From Rhabditophanes sp. KR3021 (lineage: Eukaryota > Nematoda > Chromadorea > Rhabditida > Alloionematidae), in the NCBI GenBank assembly GCA_963281155.1, contig CAUJLY010000002.1, positions 3,038,001 to 3,102,000 on the forward strand: DNA of 64,000 nt, in the 5' to 3' direction. The translations under genes were made by a program, and so were the position numbers. Positions within the stretch are counted from its first letter, which is position 1, and every line of letters begins with the position of its first letter. The notes under the pieces were generated by a model, which was not told the origin of the DNA, made no database searches, and was given only the letters and a program-made list of their open reading frames with translations. Shown piece by piece: positions 11,175 to 23,222 of the stretch.

Positions 11175-14100
11175 TTAGTAAATGATAGAATCAATTTCAT
11201 CTTCCATCGAATAAGTATATGTGTAAAAATAACTTATCAAAAAGAATATATACAGGCTGGGGAAAATAATTCTTGCTAGATAGTCAATCTTATTTACAAC
11301 AGAAGCTGGATCTTGGGTCATCAAGGTTCGTTTTGCTTTTGACGCCTTAACAGCCATCGAGTAGAAAACTATAACGATAATATTAAACTTTTTATGAAAA
11401 CATCTCTTAATATCAATTTTCAGATACTATTTTTCCCAGATTTTGAACTTATTTTGAATACATATGTATATTTTCAAAAAGTACATTTTCAGATTGTGGA
11501 GTTAAACTTTTTAAGTAGCAATAACAAGACATATATTATATTGCTTGTTATCACCAAGTGTTACTTAATTTTTTATATTAAATGGTTATTTAATTCGAGA
11601 GGGGATTAATATCTATCAGTTAACAAAATTGTTTATATCATCCCGGACTTTTCTGGAAACTCTAAATGTGTCATATTTAACGGAAAAGCCATTTTTTGAA
11701 TTACATATAATTTGTTGGATTAAATAAAAGTCTAATTGATATCAACTATGGTCTTCTATTCATTCGGGGTTGAAATTTAAGTAGGGTAAAGTTATAAATT
11801 AAAAAAGTTAAATGAGAATGGCGCTTAATCGAGCAGCATTCAACTTACCAGACGTTTTCTCTTCTTTTTCTTTGCAGCACCAAAACTTCCACCATACTTT
11901 ATTCTTCTCTTTCTCCAAAGGAAGCTCATCTTGCGCCACTGTAAAAGAAGCTCTTTCAGTTGACAATATGCTTGATGCAAACATTTGACATATCTAAAGT
12001 GGAAAATGAGTCGAATTAGGTATAACAAATTTATTAGCATTAATTATTTATATTACCACGTATTAATATTTAGAGATTCACATAACATCATAAATATCAC
12101 ATTTATCACACTCAACATTAATCAACGGATTCATTAGCATAGACATAATATCAAGGGTAATATGTACTTACCAATTTTTTTGACTTTAATCCTTCTAACT
12201 CCTTGATCTTTTTTCGTATATAAGCATATTGGCAATTATTAATAATAGCTGAAATTAGAATATATTAACAATCGTTTAATTTTCTTCTTGTGCAAATTAA
12301 AATATCTTGTAACTCTGTTTCTGAAGGTGTGAAATTATTGCTTACCAAATATAAGTATAGTACTGAAGACAAATAGAAAGTTTACTCTGAAAAAGTTGTT
12401 TTGATAAATAGTTTAATGTAATAAACTTACACTACAAAGACGTCATATCCTGTTGTATAGCCTATTTTCGGCAATTCCGAACGTGAACCAAAACCAATTG
12501 TTATAATTGATAAGATACTAAAAATAGCCAAACTGCACCGTGCGGCAACTGATGTTTTGTCTATGAAGAATCCCAAACCACTAATTAAAGTTATCATACT
12601 CATCGGTGTGTAAATCTTAAAAAATAAAATATTAAAGCAATTAAATTAAGACATAGATTATCTTCTATTTCAAAATCCATTCTTAAATCATCATCTTAAT
12701 GATGTTATCAACGAATACTATCAAGCGCATGACTTGTACCATTTATTGCAAGAATTATTGCATGTAAATACATTTTTTCTGACAATGTGTAGCACTTCAA
12801 CACATGACTTAAATAAATGATCAAAAAACATCTAACATTTTTTAATACGAATGAAAATGTTCTAAAAGCAGTAGCCACTGATTTTGTTGAAATTTACCTG
12901 GAGAATATAAAAACCTTGCAATCTTTGAAACTTGAAGTGTACTTTCAATATGGTACGAGATTTTCCAGCAATACGTTTGTCAGAGATGTTGACTTGACTT
13001 GTAAAGTTTCCGATCAGTTTATATTGTGGCAACATCACAGTCATGCTTTTATCAAACTCCAATTTACTCCATTTATATACTATTTCATCGGAATAGTAGT
13101 TTAAGCTTCCTATACTAAGGTGGCAATAATTGGTATCCATCGGGAACTGAAACAAACGTTGCATGAAAAAATAGATTTTTAAGCGTTAACAGCGCAATTA
13201 TTTTTAGATTCTTCGTAAGTAAATATGTACATAATTTTTACAAAAGGATAATGGTATATTATATTCTTGAGATTCTTTTCAACAAGTAGATTCATTCAAC
13301 TGGGAATCAAAAAAGTGGATATAATTTGTTTACCTAAATGAAAAACCTCAAATATCTCCTACTTTTCTAGCCAGGTCAACTATTTTCAGTCTTAAGGGAT
13401 TGGATATTTATCTAATTCTAAGTGATAAACAAAATGACAGAATAATTTTCAAACTTAAAAATAACTACCTAGTTAGAATATCCATATCTACCTTTTGACA
13501 AATATTTTGGAAATAAACAATACCACATATTTTGTAAATTTACCTTTTTGAAAAACATCTCACATTTTGCCTCGATAGTTAGTCTGTAATGCATGAAAGT
13601 TTTATTTAATGTGAGCTAATTTACAATTCAAGGATGCATTTAAGCGTTTACTGTCAACAAAAATAATGAGTTACTTGAATACCTTAAATATTCATTTTTA
13701 ATGCATGCAAATATCTTACCGCCTAGAGATCGTTACTCTACCATCAGCGCGAACGCGTAACAATACGTTTGGAACTGTAATTGAATGAATGGAACTTTTT
13801 CTTCCATTTAATATATGAGAGTCAGGTTTCCAAAGGTTCTTTAAAGAATCGTAATTCAGTGGCAATTCATTCAAACCAGCAATTGCTTTATACTTTAATC
13901 TTGTATCGAAGTACTTTTCGCGGAAATAACAGGCGATTGAAAATTTCTTAAATTATGAAGTATATAAAGAATCTAAACTTGTTTAGGCAAACGGCAAAGA
14001 CTTATTCAATTTAATGTAACTTAATTCAAGTACATTTGATTACAAAAAACTCACCATGTCATGTTCAGAGATAGGACCTATGCCCAGAACAGCAACTTCA

Positions 14101-14401
14101 ATTTCAACAACCAAGGGCTCTCCTGTATCTAAAAATCACTCATATAAGTCTCGTGTAGTTTTTTTAACGTACTTCCATTTGTTGGTCGTAGCCGTTTGTC
14201 TTCGTTTAAGAAGATGTTGTCTAAAATTTGTGTTACGTTCCGAATCAAATAAATACTGGTCAAATTGAAGTTTCGAATATTTGAAGACGGATCACCTTCT
14301 GCATTCTTCCATAAGCTTAAAGTTTTTTGTCTTTGGCAATTTGATCGTTGAAAGGTGCAAAATAAGAGTAGAAAAATTATGAAGAAAAATGCCAACTTCA
14401 T
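11175..14401 (-). CDS. Cys-loop ligand-gated ion channel, anion type (LGC family)
   Basis: About ten exons and 480 residues, all joined in phase. Exon 1 (from 14401) gives a signal peptide (MKLAFFFIIFLLLFCTF) and the KRLRPTNG motif. Next come EVAVLGIGPISEHDM, CYFREKYFDTRLKY, LWKPDSHILN and the complete Cys-loop CEMFFKKFPMDTNYC (13 residues between cysteines, about 13570-13130). M1 lies in GFYILQIYTPMSMITLISGL; M1-M2 has the AAR motif before M2 (SVAARCSLAIFSILSI), typical of anion-selective GABA/glycine-type receptors; M3 is VNFLFVFSTILIFAII. A charged M3-M4 loop (WWKFWCCKEKEEK) leads to M4 in the last exon (IDYLARIIFPSLYIFFLISY). The ligand cannot be told from sequence. It is divergent from the next channel gene, with about 1.3 kb between starts. 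Confidence 0.88.
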
Positions 14402-15707
14402 ATTGAAAATTACTTTAATTATTTGAAAAATTACTACTTAGAATGAATGAACCTTGCAAACCTTACAAATTCAAATGACATATTTTCACAAATTTGTACA
14501 AATTCGACTTCTTCTTTTAGAGGCTTTTCTGTTTATTGGATTGAGTAATGAGGAGATGAAGATAACGAGGGCAGAACATGCGAAAATATACTTACTCATT
14601 CCATGCTTACACAATGCCTCTCGATCTTCATCTTAATTTAGTCATTTTCATTCATACCCAATTTGAAGGATAATTGCCAATACCAAGGAGCTTTTTTAAT
14701 ACCACTATCTATTTTCAATTCGGGTTGGGAATGCTTTTTATAAGCTTGTTTTGTTTAAACAAAAATTATTAACCTCTTCTTAACACTGGTCTCATATCTC
14801 TGAAAACACAATATTCCCAATATTCAGAGTATTTAAGTCTTTCTTTTATCCGGTTTTTTTGAGTTATAGGTCTCTTTTTAAATCTTATTTAAATAGTACA
14901 TGTAACGAAATGCCTACTATTGAAATTGTAATGAATCCTTGTTCATAGTATTTAATTGATATTAGTATATTAGTATGTATTAATGTACGAAAGAAAAAGA
15001 AAATAATATTGGCTGTGTAGCTCTTATTTAAGATAAGTGATTTTGTGTAAACCGAATAAAAGAAATACAAATGACCACCACAGTAAATATGATAACATAA
15101 TAAAGAGGTTCTCTATTTTGTGAATAAGTTAATTAAGTAATAGATGATTAGTTTAAAAAGACTTTAAGTTGTTTATTGCAACATGTGCGGAAATCTTATC
15201 AATGAATTCAAATTATCAAACATATTTTCAGGGGGTTTAAGTTACCAAAGACTTTTTTAAATTAAGTTAAAAGCACCCTTTTGCTTGTTTAATCAGTGGA
15301 ATTTTGGATATGTCCTTAACTTTAAGATTAAACAAAAACACCACATTCTTACAATATGTATGCATTTATTTGTTTTGTTGTTGTATACTATATGATATGT
15401 TAGAACGCATTTGTATGCTTGTATTCAGGTTCTGCTCATATATCCTTGTTATAACCCTTTTGTGCCTTTAAAAGATAAGATATGTTATCATCACTATTTG
15501 TCGACAAGGCGATTTCAAAAAGTCTCAAGGGTCAGTATGTAGCTTAAAGTTAAAAGTTAAGGACAGATTTGAATGTAACTTTTCATTGTGATTAAGGATA
15601 TACGAACAATTCAATTTATTGACTAATAAAATTTGCACCATTTATGTATAAAGTTATCTGTACTCTAATTTAATTTTACCTTTTTATATAGATTGTTTAT
15701 AATAGCC
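14402..15707. promoter_or_regulatory. Shared upstream region of two divergent channel genes
   Basis: The two Cys-loop channel genes start at 14401 (-) and 15708 (+). The 1.3 kb between them has no supported ORF and must hold both promoters. No specific motif was recognised. Confidence 0.5.
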
Positions 15708-18700
15708 ATGCCATCGAAAACAAAAAGAAAGTTAATTTGTGATAAAAACACTATATACAATTTATACTTTATTATTCTATTTGTGACAACTTCCTTCTTT
15801 CATCAAGGCACTGCTCAAACTTTATATTTTAATGAAACAAATGAATCCAGTGAAACGGCTGAAACGACTGATACGAATGAAACAACTGAACTTTTTATGG
15901 TGAATGAAACAACTACAAAGCCCCAAACAATATCAAAATATGGAAATGCTTCTGCCCTACTTAATGAATTGTTATCAGATTATGACATTCGATTACGACC
16001 TGGATTTGGGGGTGAAGCACTAGTTTTGCATCTGGATATCATCATATCATCATTTGATGCGGTTTCGGAAGTAAATATGGCATGTTTTTATTTAGTTTTT
16101 CTGTTTTTAACAATAACATTTTGCTAGGATTTCACAGTGACAATGTATATTCATCAAATGTGGCGAGATGAACGCTTATCTTTCTCGTCAGAAATTGGCA
16201 TTGACGAATTCACATTACCTGGAGAGTTTTCCAATAATATTTGGTTGCCTGGTGGGTTACTTTATTAAATATAAAATCAGACATTTAAAAAAATTTAACG
16301 TAAATATAAGGCTAGTTTCAAAATAATCATTGATAAGAAAATTTCAGTTGTTATGAACAACTTTGGGTTGATCACTAAGTAGACAAAACACAGATTTTCG
16401 ACTTCACAATTAGCTTTGAATAAAACAACAACATTGAAAGGTAGTTTTAGCTTTGACTTCTTGGCAACCATGAAACGAGGCTTTTTTGTTTTTTTGATTT
16501 TATAATAATCTTCTTTACCTCTCACCAAATTAACTGCTTCATTTCTATATATTTCAACTTCTTTATTAATAGAAATTTACTACTATATAAGTCCTTAAAT
16601 TAGTAAATTTGTTTATTTTATTACATAATATCATAAATTAAAAGAATTATACACACAAACATAAAAAGTTAAAATTTAATTGCTTTTCAAAAGTAGCTGA
16701 AGTAGTGTTTTGCACACATTTAAATGCAAATATTAATGTAATTGGATTTCAGACACATTTTTAGCGAATGACAAGAAATCCTTTATTCACGATGTTACGG
16801 AGAAGAATAAAATGCTGAGAATTGATAAGGATGGGAATGTTTCATATGGTATGAAGATTTCAAGTACTCTTAGTGCCAACATGGATTTGAGTTTGTATCC
16901 TTTAGATTTTCAAACATTCAATGTTGAAATCGAAAGTTATGGATATACTACATCAGACGTAAAGATGGTAAATATAAGTGGAACTTTGTCTTCCATGATT
17001 CCATTCATCAACTGAATGCTTTTTTTGCTCATCATTTTTTCGAAAAATATTATGACAACTAGACCTGTTCAATCGGCTTAAGTTGACTTTTGGGCATTTT
17101 TGACAAAATTAACTTTCCAGAGATTAATTTTGCAAATTTGTTGATTTTTCAACTTTGCTTAAGAAATCTCTTTAAAATAACCAAATTTTGACTATGCCAT
17201 AATCAAAATGTGTCTCAAAAGCATTTTTAGCTATAATTTTGCACTTAAAAATCTATTTGACGAGATTCCTACAATAATTAGAGCTTTTTTATATCTTATT
17301 CATTTGCTCTGATTTATTGTATCAGTAATAAATTTTAGCTTTGAAGCTCCTATGTCAGTGAGTTGACTCCGGATCCAGTATTACAGAAGATATACAAGTT
17401 CTGGAGATATGTTATAAGGACATACGTGTCAAACACTTTATCCTCCATAATAATGATATAAAAGGGGAATATATATAAACAGGGAACATAAATATGCATA
17501 TAAGAAGGAGATGAAATACAAAGAGAATGTACTTAAGCTATATTCCAATTCAGGAGAACCGGATTAGAGTTTAAACATTAATAATGCAATTATGGTCAAG
17601 TTCAATAATTATTAGCACTACTAACTGTACTACCGATACTATGACAAAAACTATAAATTTAATGACTTTATGCCATTCTTAATAATCTTACCCCAATGCT
17701 TTACTATCTTCCTGTGGGTTACTTGTAGATCCTTTTAGTTGATCGTAGGCAATAGATAGCCAAGGTAGTTTTTGAAATTAACCTAAAACAATATTAATAA
17801 TAATATATTCATGACACAATAGTAAGTGAGTTGCAAAGCAACTTTAACATTATATGACAGGCAAGTTTTGTATAGTCTGCACCTCAAAGCAGGTTCGGAC
17901 TATCATGGCTTCTAAAATATTTTTAAGTTGTACTTATCTATCTTAAAAACAGCCTACTTAATATCTAAAATGGTCACATTAAGTATGCTACTTCTTGATG
18001 AGTATGTCATTGAGACTTGTAATTTGAGCTAGATTATTTCTAAAAGTGCTAATTAATTTTTTGATTATATCCCTTTGAATATTTCTTTTTTCAGTAATTA
18101 TTTAGAGAAACCCATTTTAAAAGTAATTTTTAGTACAAAGTCGATTTATATAAAAATGCAAGTCGACTTTGGTATTTTTGAACGGTTGGACAGGTCCAAT
18201 GATAACGTTGTTAAAAAGAATAGATTCGTAACACATAATTTTCTATTGACTATTTTATTTCTTTATATACAGTTTGAATAAATTTCAGAAATGGAAGTCC
18301 GAAAACCCAGTAAGGTAAATAAAAAAGATAATTAATTTATTAAATATAAAAAAATAGGTTAACGTTTTAGAATATACTTTAAGTGTTCACAATTATCAAA
18401 ATCTTTTAAGAATAATTCAGCGACAGTGCTGTTGATTTCTGAATACATGTGAATTGTGCAACAAAATGAGGGCTTGCCAGAGTTTGAACTTTTAAGTTGA
18501 CGGCGAAAATAATTGATCAGAATACATTCAACACTCTCTGTGACTTTCTTGGAGGGGTAGAGTTTCTTCACGATCATTAATTTCCTGGCAACTTCAACGA
18601 TCTCATAATTGACTTTTCCTGATTACTGAATGTGTAGCTCCATTCACATTTAAACTTAAAATCACATCTATGACGTTTCATTATTGCATCCATATCAAAA

Positions 18701-21689
18701 CATTCACCAACATATAGAAGAGCTTTAATTGCTTCTGAAGAGTCCCAATCATCACTGCGCTTTGTAGAATCGAAGGCTAAATAGACCGACACTCCTTATC
18801 AATTTTGCCAGCTTTCATTCCATCTAATTCTTTCTCGATAGAAGTATGAGTATTGATACTATTGAATTCAATAGCTTTATTTACTAACTCATGGCATTTT
18901 CTTTTTTTAAGTGATAAGCGAGCTCGCCATTATTATTATAACGAAATTTACACTCTGCACACTGAAATTCCAAATTTTCTTTATTCTTGCTGTGATAATA
19001 GATGCTGCTCCTTCTTTAGCTTTGTCTTCCTTAGTATTGGCTTCTTCTACTATTCTTCTTTGACCAAATCGCGCAGAATCTCTCCCTTCTCATCATCATT
19101 CTTGCCACGGAATCTTACTTCAATTAATTTTCTGAAGGCATCGACCTTTGCTTTCAAACAAGCCATCTTAATCTTTCCGAATGTCCTGTTGTATAAAACC
19201 ATCTGTCGCAATGCACATCTTCTGTCTTTGTACTTGGTGTGACTTCACAAATGGCTTCGAATAACTTCTTCCGATCTCGATTCTTAACCTTAATAAAGTT
19301 GTGATCTACGCTTTTAATAATCCTTCAAGAATAAAGACACCATATGCCATACAATCTTTAATGCGATCAGGAATGGTATCTTAATCTTTTGAATTGCAGC
19401 TCTTAATACCAAGTCAAATCCGGGGAAAGCTTGCTTTGTTTTTCTGTTACGGCCTAAAAAAATTAAAATATAGACTAACTAAATAGAATTAACTTACTTG
19501 TTTAACAGCCTCACAATAATTTTCTATTGCTTTTAGCAACTTTGGCACTTCACATACTCCTTCAGTTGGCAGCAGGTTTTCTAAAAAGAATGTGATATAA
19601 TTAGTGTGATTTTAACTTACCGGCTGTTGAATAGTTAATACTTATTCTATTAATCAAGTTTCCCTCATTAGATTTGATGCCTTTCTGCTCATCACCTTCC
19701 AAACTACGTCTGTTCCTTGAGATCTTTTTAGTTCCTCTCTTGTTTGGCCTGTTCTCTTTTTTTCACCATTTTAAGATTAGAAACAACTCACAGATTGAGT
19801 GCGATGTTGAAGCAAACTAAAAAGAAGGGTGATTAATATAAGTTGAAATTGATGCTAATACATGCCACGTAAATATCTTAAAAGCTGAAATTTCAAATGT
19901 GTAAAAACTTTAAATTGTATTGCCTATCCTAATCTGTAAATGATATTTCAGTGTTGAAGAACTTGACGTACCTCAATTCAGAATATTAAATTATTCTGTA
20001 ATAGATCGGCAAGTCGTCACTTCAACAGGCTCGTATCAAAGACTGACCCTATCCTTTCTGATGAAAAGGTCGATTGGATACTTTCTGTTTCAAACGTATT
20101 TGCCAACAGCGTTAATTGTTAATCTTTCTTTTGTGTCTTTTTGGGTATGTGTTCTTTAATTTATAGAAATAATCAATTTTACAGATTAATCATAATTGCT
20201 GCAGTGCTCGAATTGCACTAGGTATTACAACGGTATGTTTACATATTAATAAGGCAGTTTTGCGTAAAAATCATTTTTAAACACGGGATTAGGAAACTAA
20301 AAATACTGGCACTAAAAGCTTATAACATAAACATTAATCGTCGTTATGTTAAGCCATTAGTATTGTTCGATAGCCGTGGATCTAATCTAATAATTTTTGC
20401 AAAGTTTTAAACGGGAGGTCATTAGGCATGAACCTGAGAAACGAGTCACACATTTTGACCAAAGTTTGACTTTGTTAAACTTAATTCATATACCGAAAAA
20501 TATCTTAACGTTATCTGATAAGTCAATAAATGTTTTTATGATTTTTGACAAATTTAAAAAAATATACTTTTTAAATTCGATAGTCATATAGACCAAGCAT
20601 GGGAGCTAGAAGCTCAAGTTTTATGCACCGTTCTAAGGAATATGATGAAAGATAGACCATATTCTCAATTAAGCAGCTTGGTAACCTCTCGACCAAAACT
20701 TCTAAAAATTAAAAGAATGCAGATTCAATCTTCTGCTATCGTATTATATTAATTACGTAAAAAAGTGACAAGTAATGCCTTAGTTATAAGCTCTTGAACG
20801 GCGGTAATATTAATTGCCTAGCCCTGTACAATTGATGAGTGTAGTTTCAATTAATAATTTTATAGGTTTTAACACTAACTACCATTTCGACTGCTCAGAG
20901 ACAGATACTCGCAAAAATCAGCTATATTAAAGCAGTAGACGTGTATTTGGTGTTTTGCTTCATGTTTGTTTTACTGGCCCTGATAGAATTTTCAATTATA
21001 AATTATTTGAATTGGGAGGGGAAAATGAAAGAATCAGAAGGAAATGAGAAGTGGTTCCCAAAAAATGAAGAAGAAATGGGGCAACAAATCAATTTTAATA
21101 AGCTCGGGCTTTCTCAAGAAATGTCGGATGTAAGTTAGCTGTTCGTGCAATTGAATTACTTGTTTCAGAAAATTCAGATGCGAGAAAGAACCTCGAATAG
21201 TAGCAAAAAATCCTCCATTAGAGAAAAAGACACCGAGAAAGCAATAAGTTCTAGGCAATCGTCACCGATTCCATGTTTAGTCACTGAAAAAGTTGTCAGT
21301 GAAACAATTGATACTAGTCCAACTTATCCTCGGTACATCACAAATTCTACAAACAAGTAAGTAAAGCACATTTTTCTAAATACAATATTCCTTTAGTCTT
21401 TCAACAAGACAACGGCTTAAATCTATCAACTTCCGACACCGTTTACAAAGTGTAAAAAATAGAGGTGAAGAATTTAGAAATGGAGTTTCTAGAATGGGCG
21501 CAAAAGCAGCTTCAGGAATACCAAAAATAGTCGTAAAGGACATTAACGATATTGACAGAGTCTGTCGTTGTGCATTTCCTGTGGCATTTATCATCTTCAA
21601 GTTAGTTCACTGATTGTTTTTTATTTAATATGCAATTTAGTCTTTTTTACTGGGGGTATTATGCGGTGTGGACGGCGACGAGTGGTTGA
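15708..21689 (+). CDS. Cys-loop-family channel lacking both loop cysteines
   Basis: GABA-A-beta-like anion-type receptor subunit in ten exons, including a 26-nt microexon at 18289-18314 (KWKSENPVS) that restores the phase between 16967 and 19952. N-terminus: hydrophobic segment then an N-glycosylation-rich stretch, DYDIRLRPGFGGEAL, MYIHQMWRDERLSF, LPDTFLANDKKSFIHD. The loop reads ANMDLSLYPLDFQTF: alanine and phenylalanine stand where cysteines are expected, with the normal 13-residue spacing. M1 is GYFLFQTYLPTALIVNLSF; M2 is SARIALGITTVLTLTT, then M3 (VYLVFCFMFVLLALIEFSII), a serine-rich loop and M4 (CRCAFPVAFIIFNLFYWGYY), with the stop at 21689. The last short exon (21642-21689) completes M4. 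Two introns are large: 16968-18288 is almost filled by an inverted-repeat element, and 18315-19951 holds an antisense pseudogene. Confidence 0.88.
17062..18196. repeat. Inverted-repeat transposon-like element filling a channel intron
   Basis: The left end reads GACCTGTTCAATCGGCTTAA and the right end, reverse-complemented, begins GACCTGTCCAACCGTTCAAA. Further in, a second matching pair (AAGTTGACTTTTGGGCATTTT on the left, AAAGTCGACTTGCATTTTTA on the right) supports long imperfect terminal repeats. The element takes up about 1,135 of the 1,321 bases of the intron. No transposase ORF is visible. The class is not assigned. Confidence 0.5.
18359..19769 (-). pseudogene. Antisense intron-nested C2H2-type gene remnant, family member A
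   Basis: Inside the channel intron 18315-19951 on the opposite strand. Reading starts at ATG 19769, passes two small introns with good GTAAGT/TTTTTAG sites (19619-19581 and about 19498-19456), and then continues as a chain of coding stretches in changing frames, with at least six frame changes. Recognisable parts are a basic N-terminus, a helical region, a zinc-finger-like segment (FQCAECKFRY...LAYHLKKRKCHE) and a C-terminal block YPSKKVTESVECILINYF. The zinc-finger and C-terminal blocks resemble the copy in the GBA2 intron, and the C-terminal block resembles the copy in the ankyrin-gene intron. The protein family is unknown to me. The number of lesions makes a pseudogene more likely than sequencing error. 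Confidence 0.5.
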
Positions 21690-21801
21690 CCAGTATGGGC
21701 TAATGAAAATTTGAAATATTGTATTTCACCATAGTGGATATATAAAATTGACAAATAAACAAAGGGTATTTAAATAACATTCTTATTTCAAATTAAACAA
21801 A

Positions 21802-22198
21802 CTAAAATTTATCTTGAATTAGATACGATCTCCTCTGCCTCCACCAATTACTACCTCTCCATTTCCACACCTTTTCCTCGATGCCAGGGCGGACTATCGC
21901 CACAGTGTGGCAGAAGGCATGGATGTGCCTTTGGACGGTGGCCATCTGAAAATATATGTTAATTGAAATTAAAAATTAACTTACTTTGGCAATCCGCCAT
22001 ATAATCCACCCCATAACAGCAATTGATGCTATAAGGGGCGCCCCAATATAAGATAACATAATTAGGAGTGCCCTTTTTTTCCAGTGGCATTTTCGTCGAA
22101 TCTCATCTAAAATTACAAAAATGATGAGAAATGAAGCGTGTTTTGTATGCAAATAATCTGTTTAAGAAATAGATGACTACCTTCGTCAAATTCCTCAT
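21802..22198 (-). CDS. Small single-TM protein
   Basis: Three exons in phase: ATG at 22198 (MRNLTK), then DEIRRKCHWKKRALLIM leading into a hydrophobic segment (LSYIGAPLIASIAVMGWIIW), then a last exon from an ATTTTCAG acceptor (MATVQRHIHAFCHTVA) ending RSYLIQDKF at 21802. About 95 residues, one membrane span, basic and tryptophan-rich tail. Unknown function. It is convergent with the channel gene, 112 bp away, and its first exon overlaps the start of the broken Asn-tRNA synthetase on the other strand. Confidence 0.5.
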
Positions 22199-23098
22199 CT
22201 CAGACCAAAAGCCCCATCCTTCGCATCTCTCCTAAAGTTAAGGTCTAAAGTGACCTTTGCTACACACAAGTTTTTTGAGCAGGAGAAATTCATCCATGTT
22301 GACACTCTATTACTAACTCCAATGACTGCGAAGGAGCTGGTGAAACATTTATGACTGTTGCTGAAAACGATGACGACTTCTTCGGCAATGAAAAATGCTA
22401 TTTGTCGGTTAGCGGGCAATTCCAAAAGTCTACACCCTCAACTCAACCTTTCGAGCAGAAAAAAGTTTGACCCGACAACATTTGGCCGAGTTTAAGATGT
22501 TAGAGGCGGAAATTGGGTTTTGTGATGATGTTGAGGACTTATGTCAAACAGTGGAAAGTTATACAAGTTTGTGGCAAGTACAGTCATAAATGAGTTGGAT
22601 GATATTAAACGTGTTCGGGAAATATATAAGGAGCCAGATTCTCTTTCGACTTTACTTGAAATGATGGATGGGAAGCCTTTCGAAAGGATAACATTCTCCA
22701 AAGCCATAGAAATTCTTAAAAGGAAAAAAGATGTTCCACAAAGTGTTGGATTAAGTAAAGCAAATGAATTAAGTTTAGTGAAGTATTGCAATGGCCCTGT
22801 TTTTGTAGCTAACTTTCCCGCAATTCAAAAACCTTTCTATACGGAGACTGAAAGTGGGGAAATGCAAAAGTTAGAAACAAAATCCTTCGACTTACTCGCC
22901 CCACTTGTAGGAGAATTAGCTGGTGGTTCAGTAAGAAAAAGCACCGTTGCTGATTTATCAAATGCGCCAAACTCTAAAAACATCCAGTGGTACAAAGATT
23001 TAAGAAGTCATGGATATCCTGTTAGTGGAGGCTTTGGAATCGGCATGGAGCGTCTCATTCAATCATTATTTGGGATTCCTTCAATTAACACATTTTAA
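22181..23098 (+). pseudogene. Mitochondrial asparaginyl-tRNA synthetase copy, broken
   Basis: Class II aminoacyl-tRNA synthetase sequence of the NARS2 type, which would charge mitochondrial tRNA-Asn. Visible pieces: HLRPKAPSFASL...[38 protein letters not shown] (motif 2), FVANFPAIQKPFYTETE and GGFGIGMERL (motif 3). The frame changes at least three times (near 22318, 22427 and 22545). Around the second change about ten residues of the catalytic core, between SGQ and KVYT, are missing. The OB-fold N-terminus is absent upstream and the protein stops just after motif 3, before the usual PFPR end. The downstream 185 codons are intact. These combined lesions point to a truncated pseudogene. Confidence 0.7.
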
Positions 23099-23222
23099 CT
23101 CTCAATTACGGGTGTTTGATCACGAACATTTTATTTGATATTTTTTGTGTTAGCAAGATTATGATAAATTAAAATTGGAATATTATAAGTAGATTGGCTT
23201 TTATATACAGTGAATTATTAAA

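Noticed and set aside
16295..16528. 77-codon minus-strand frame with basic N-terminus in a channel intron
   Set aside because: It is antisense like the other nested units, but shows no motif or splicing pattern, so it cannot be told from chance.
18359..19769. Calling copy A a retrotransposon
   Set aside because: No reverse transcriptase, integrase or gag motif was found, and it keeps two spliceable introns, which argues against retroposition.
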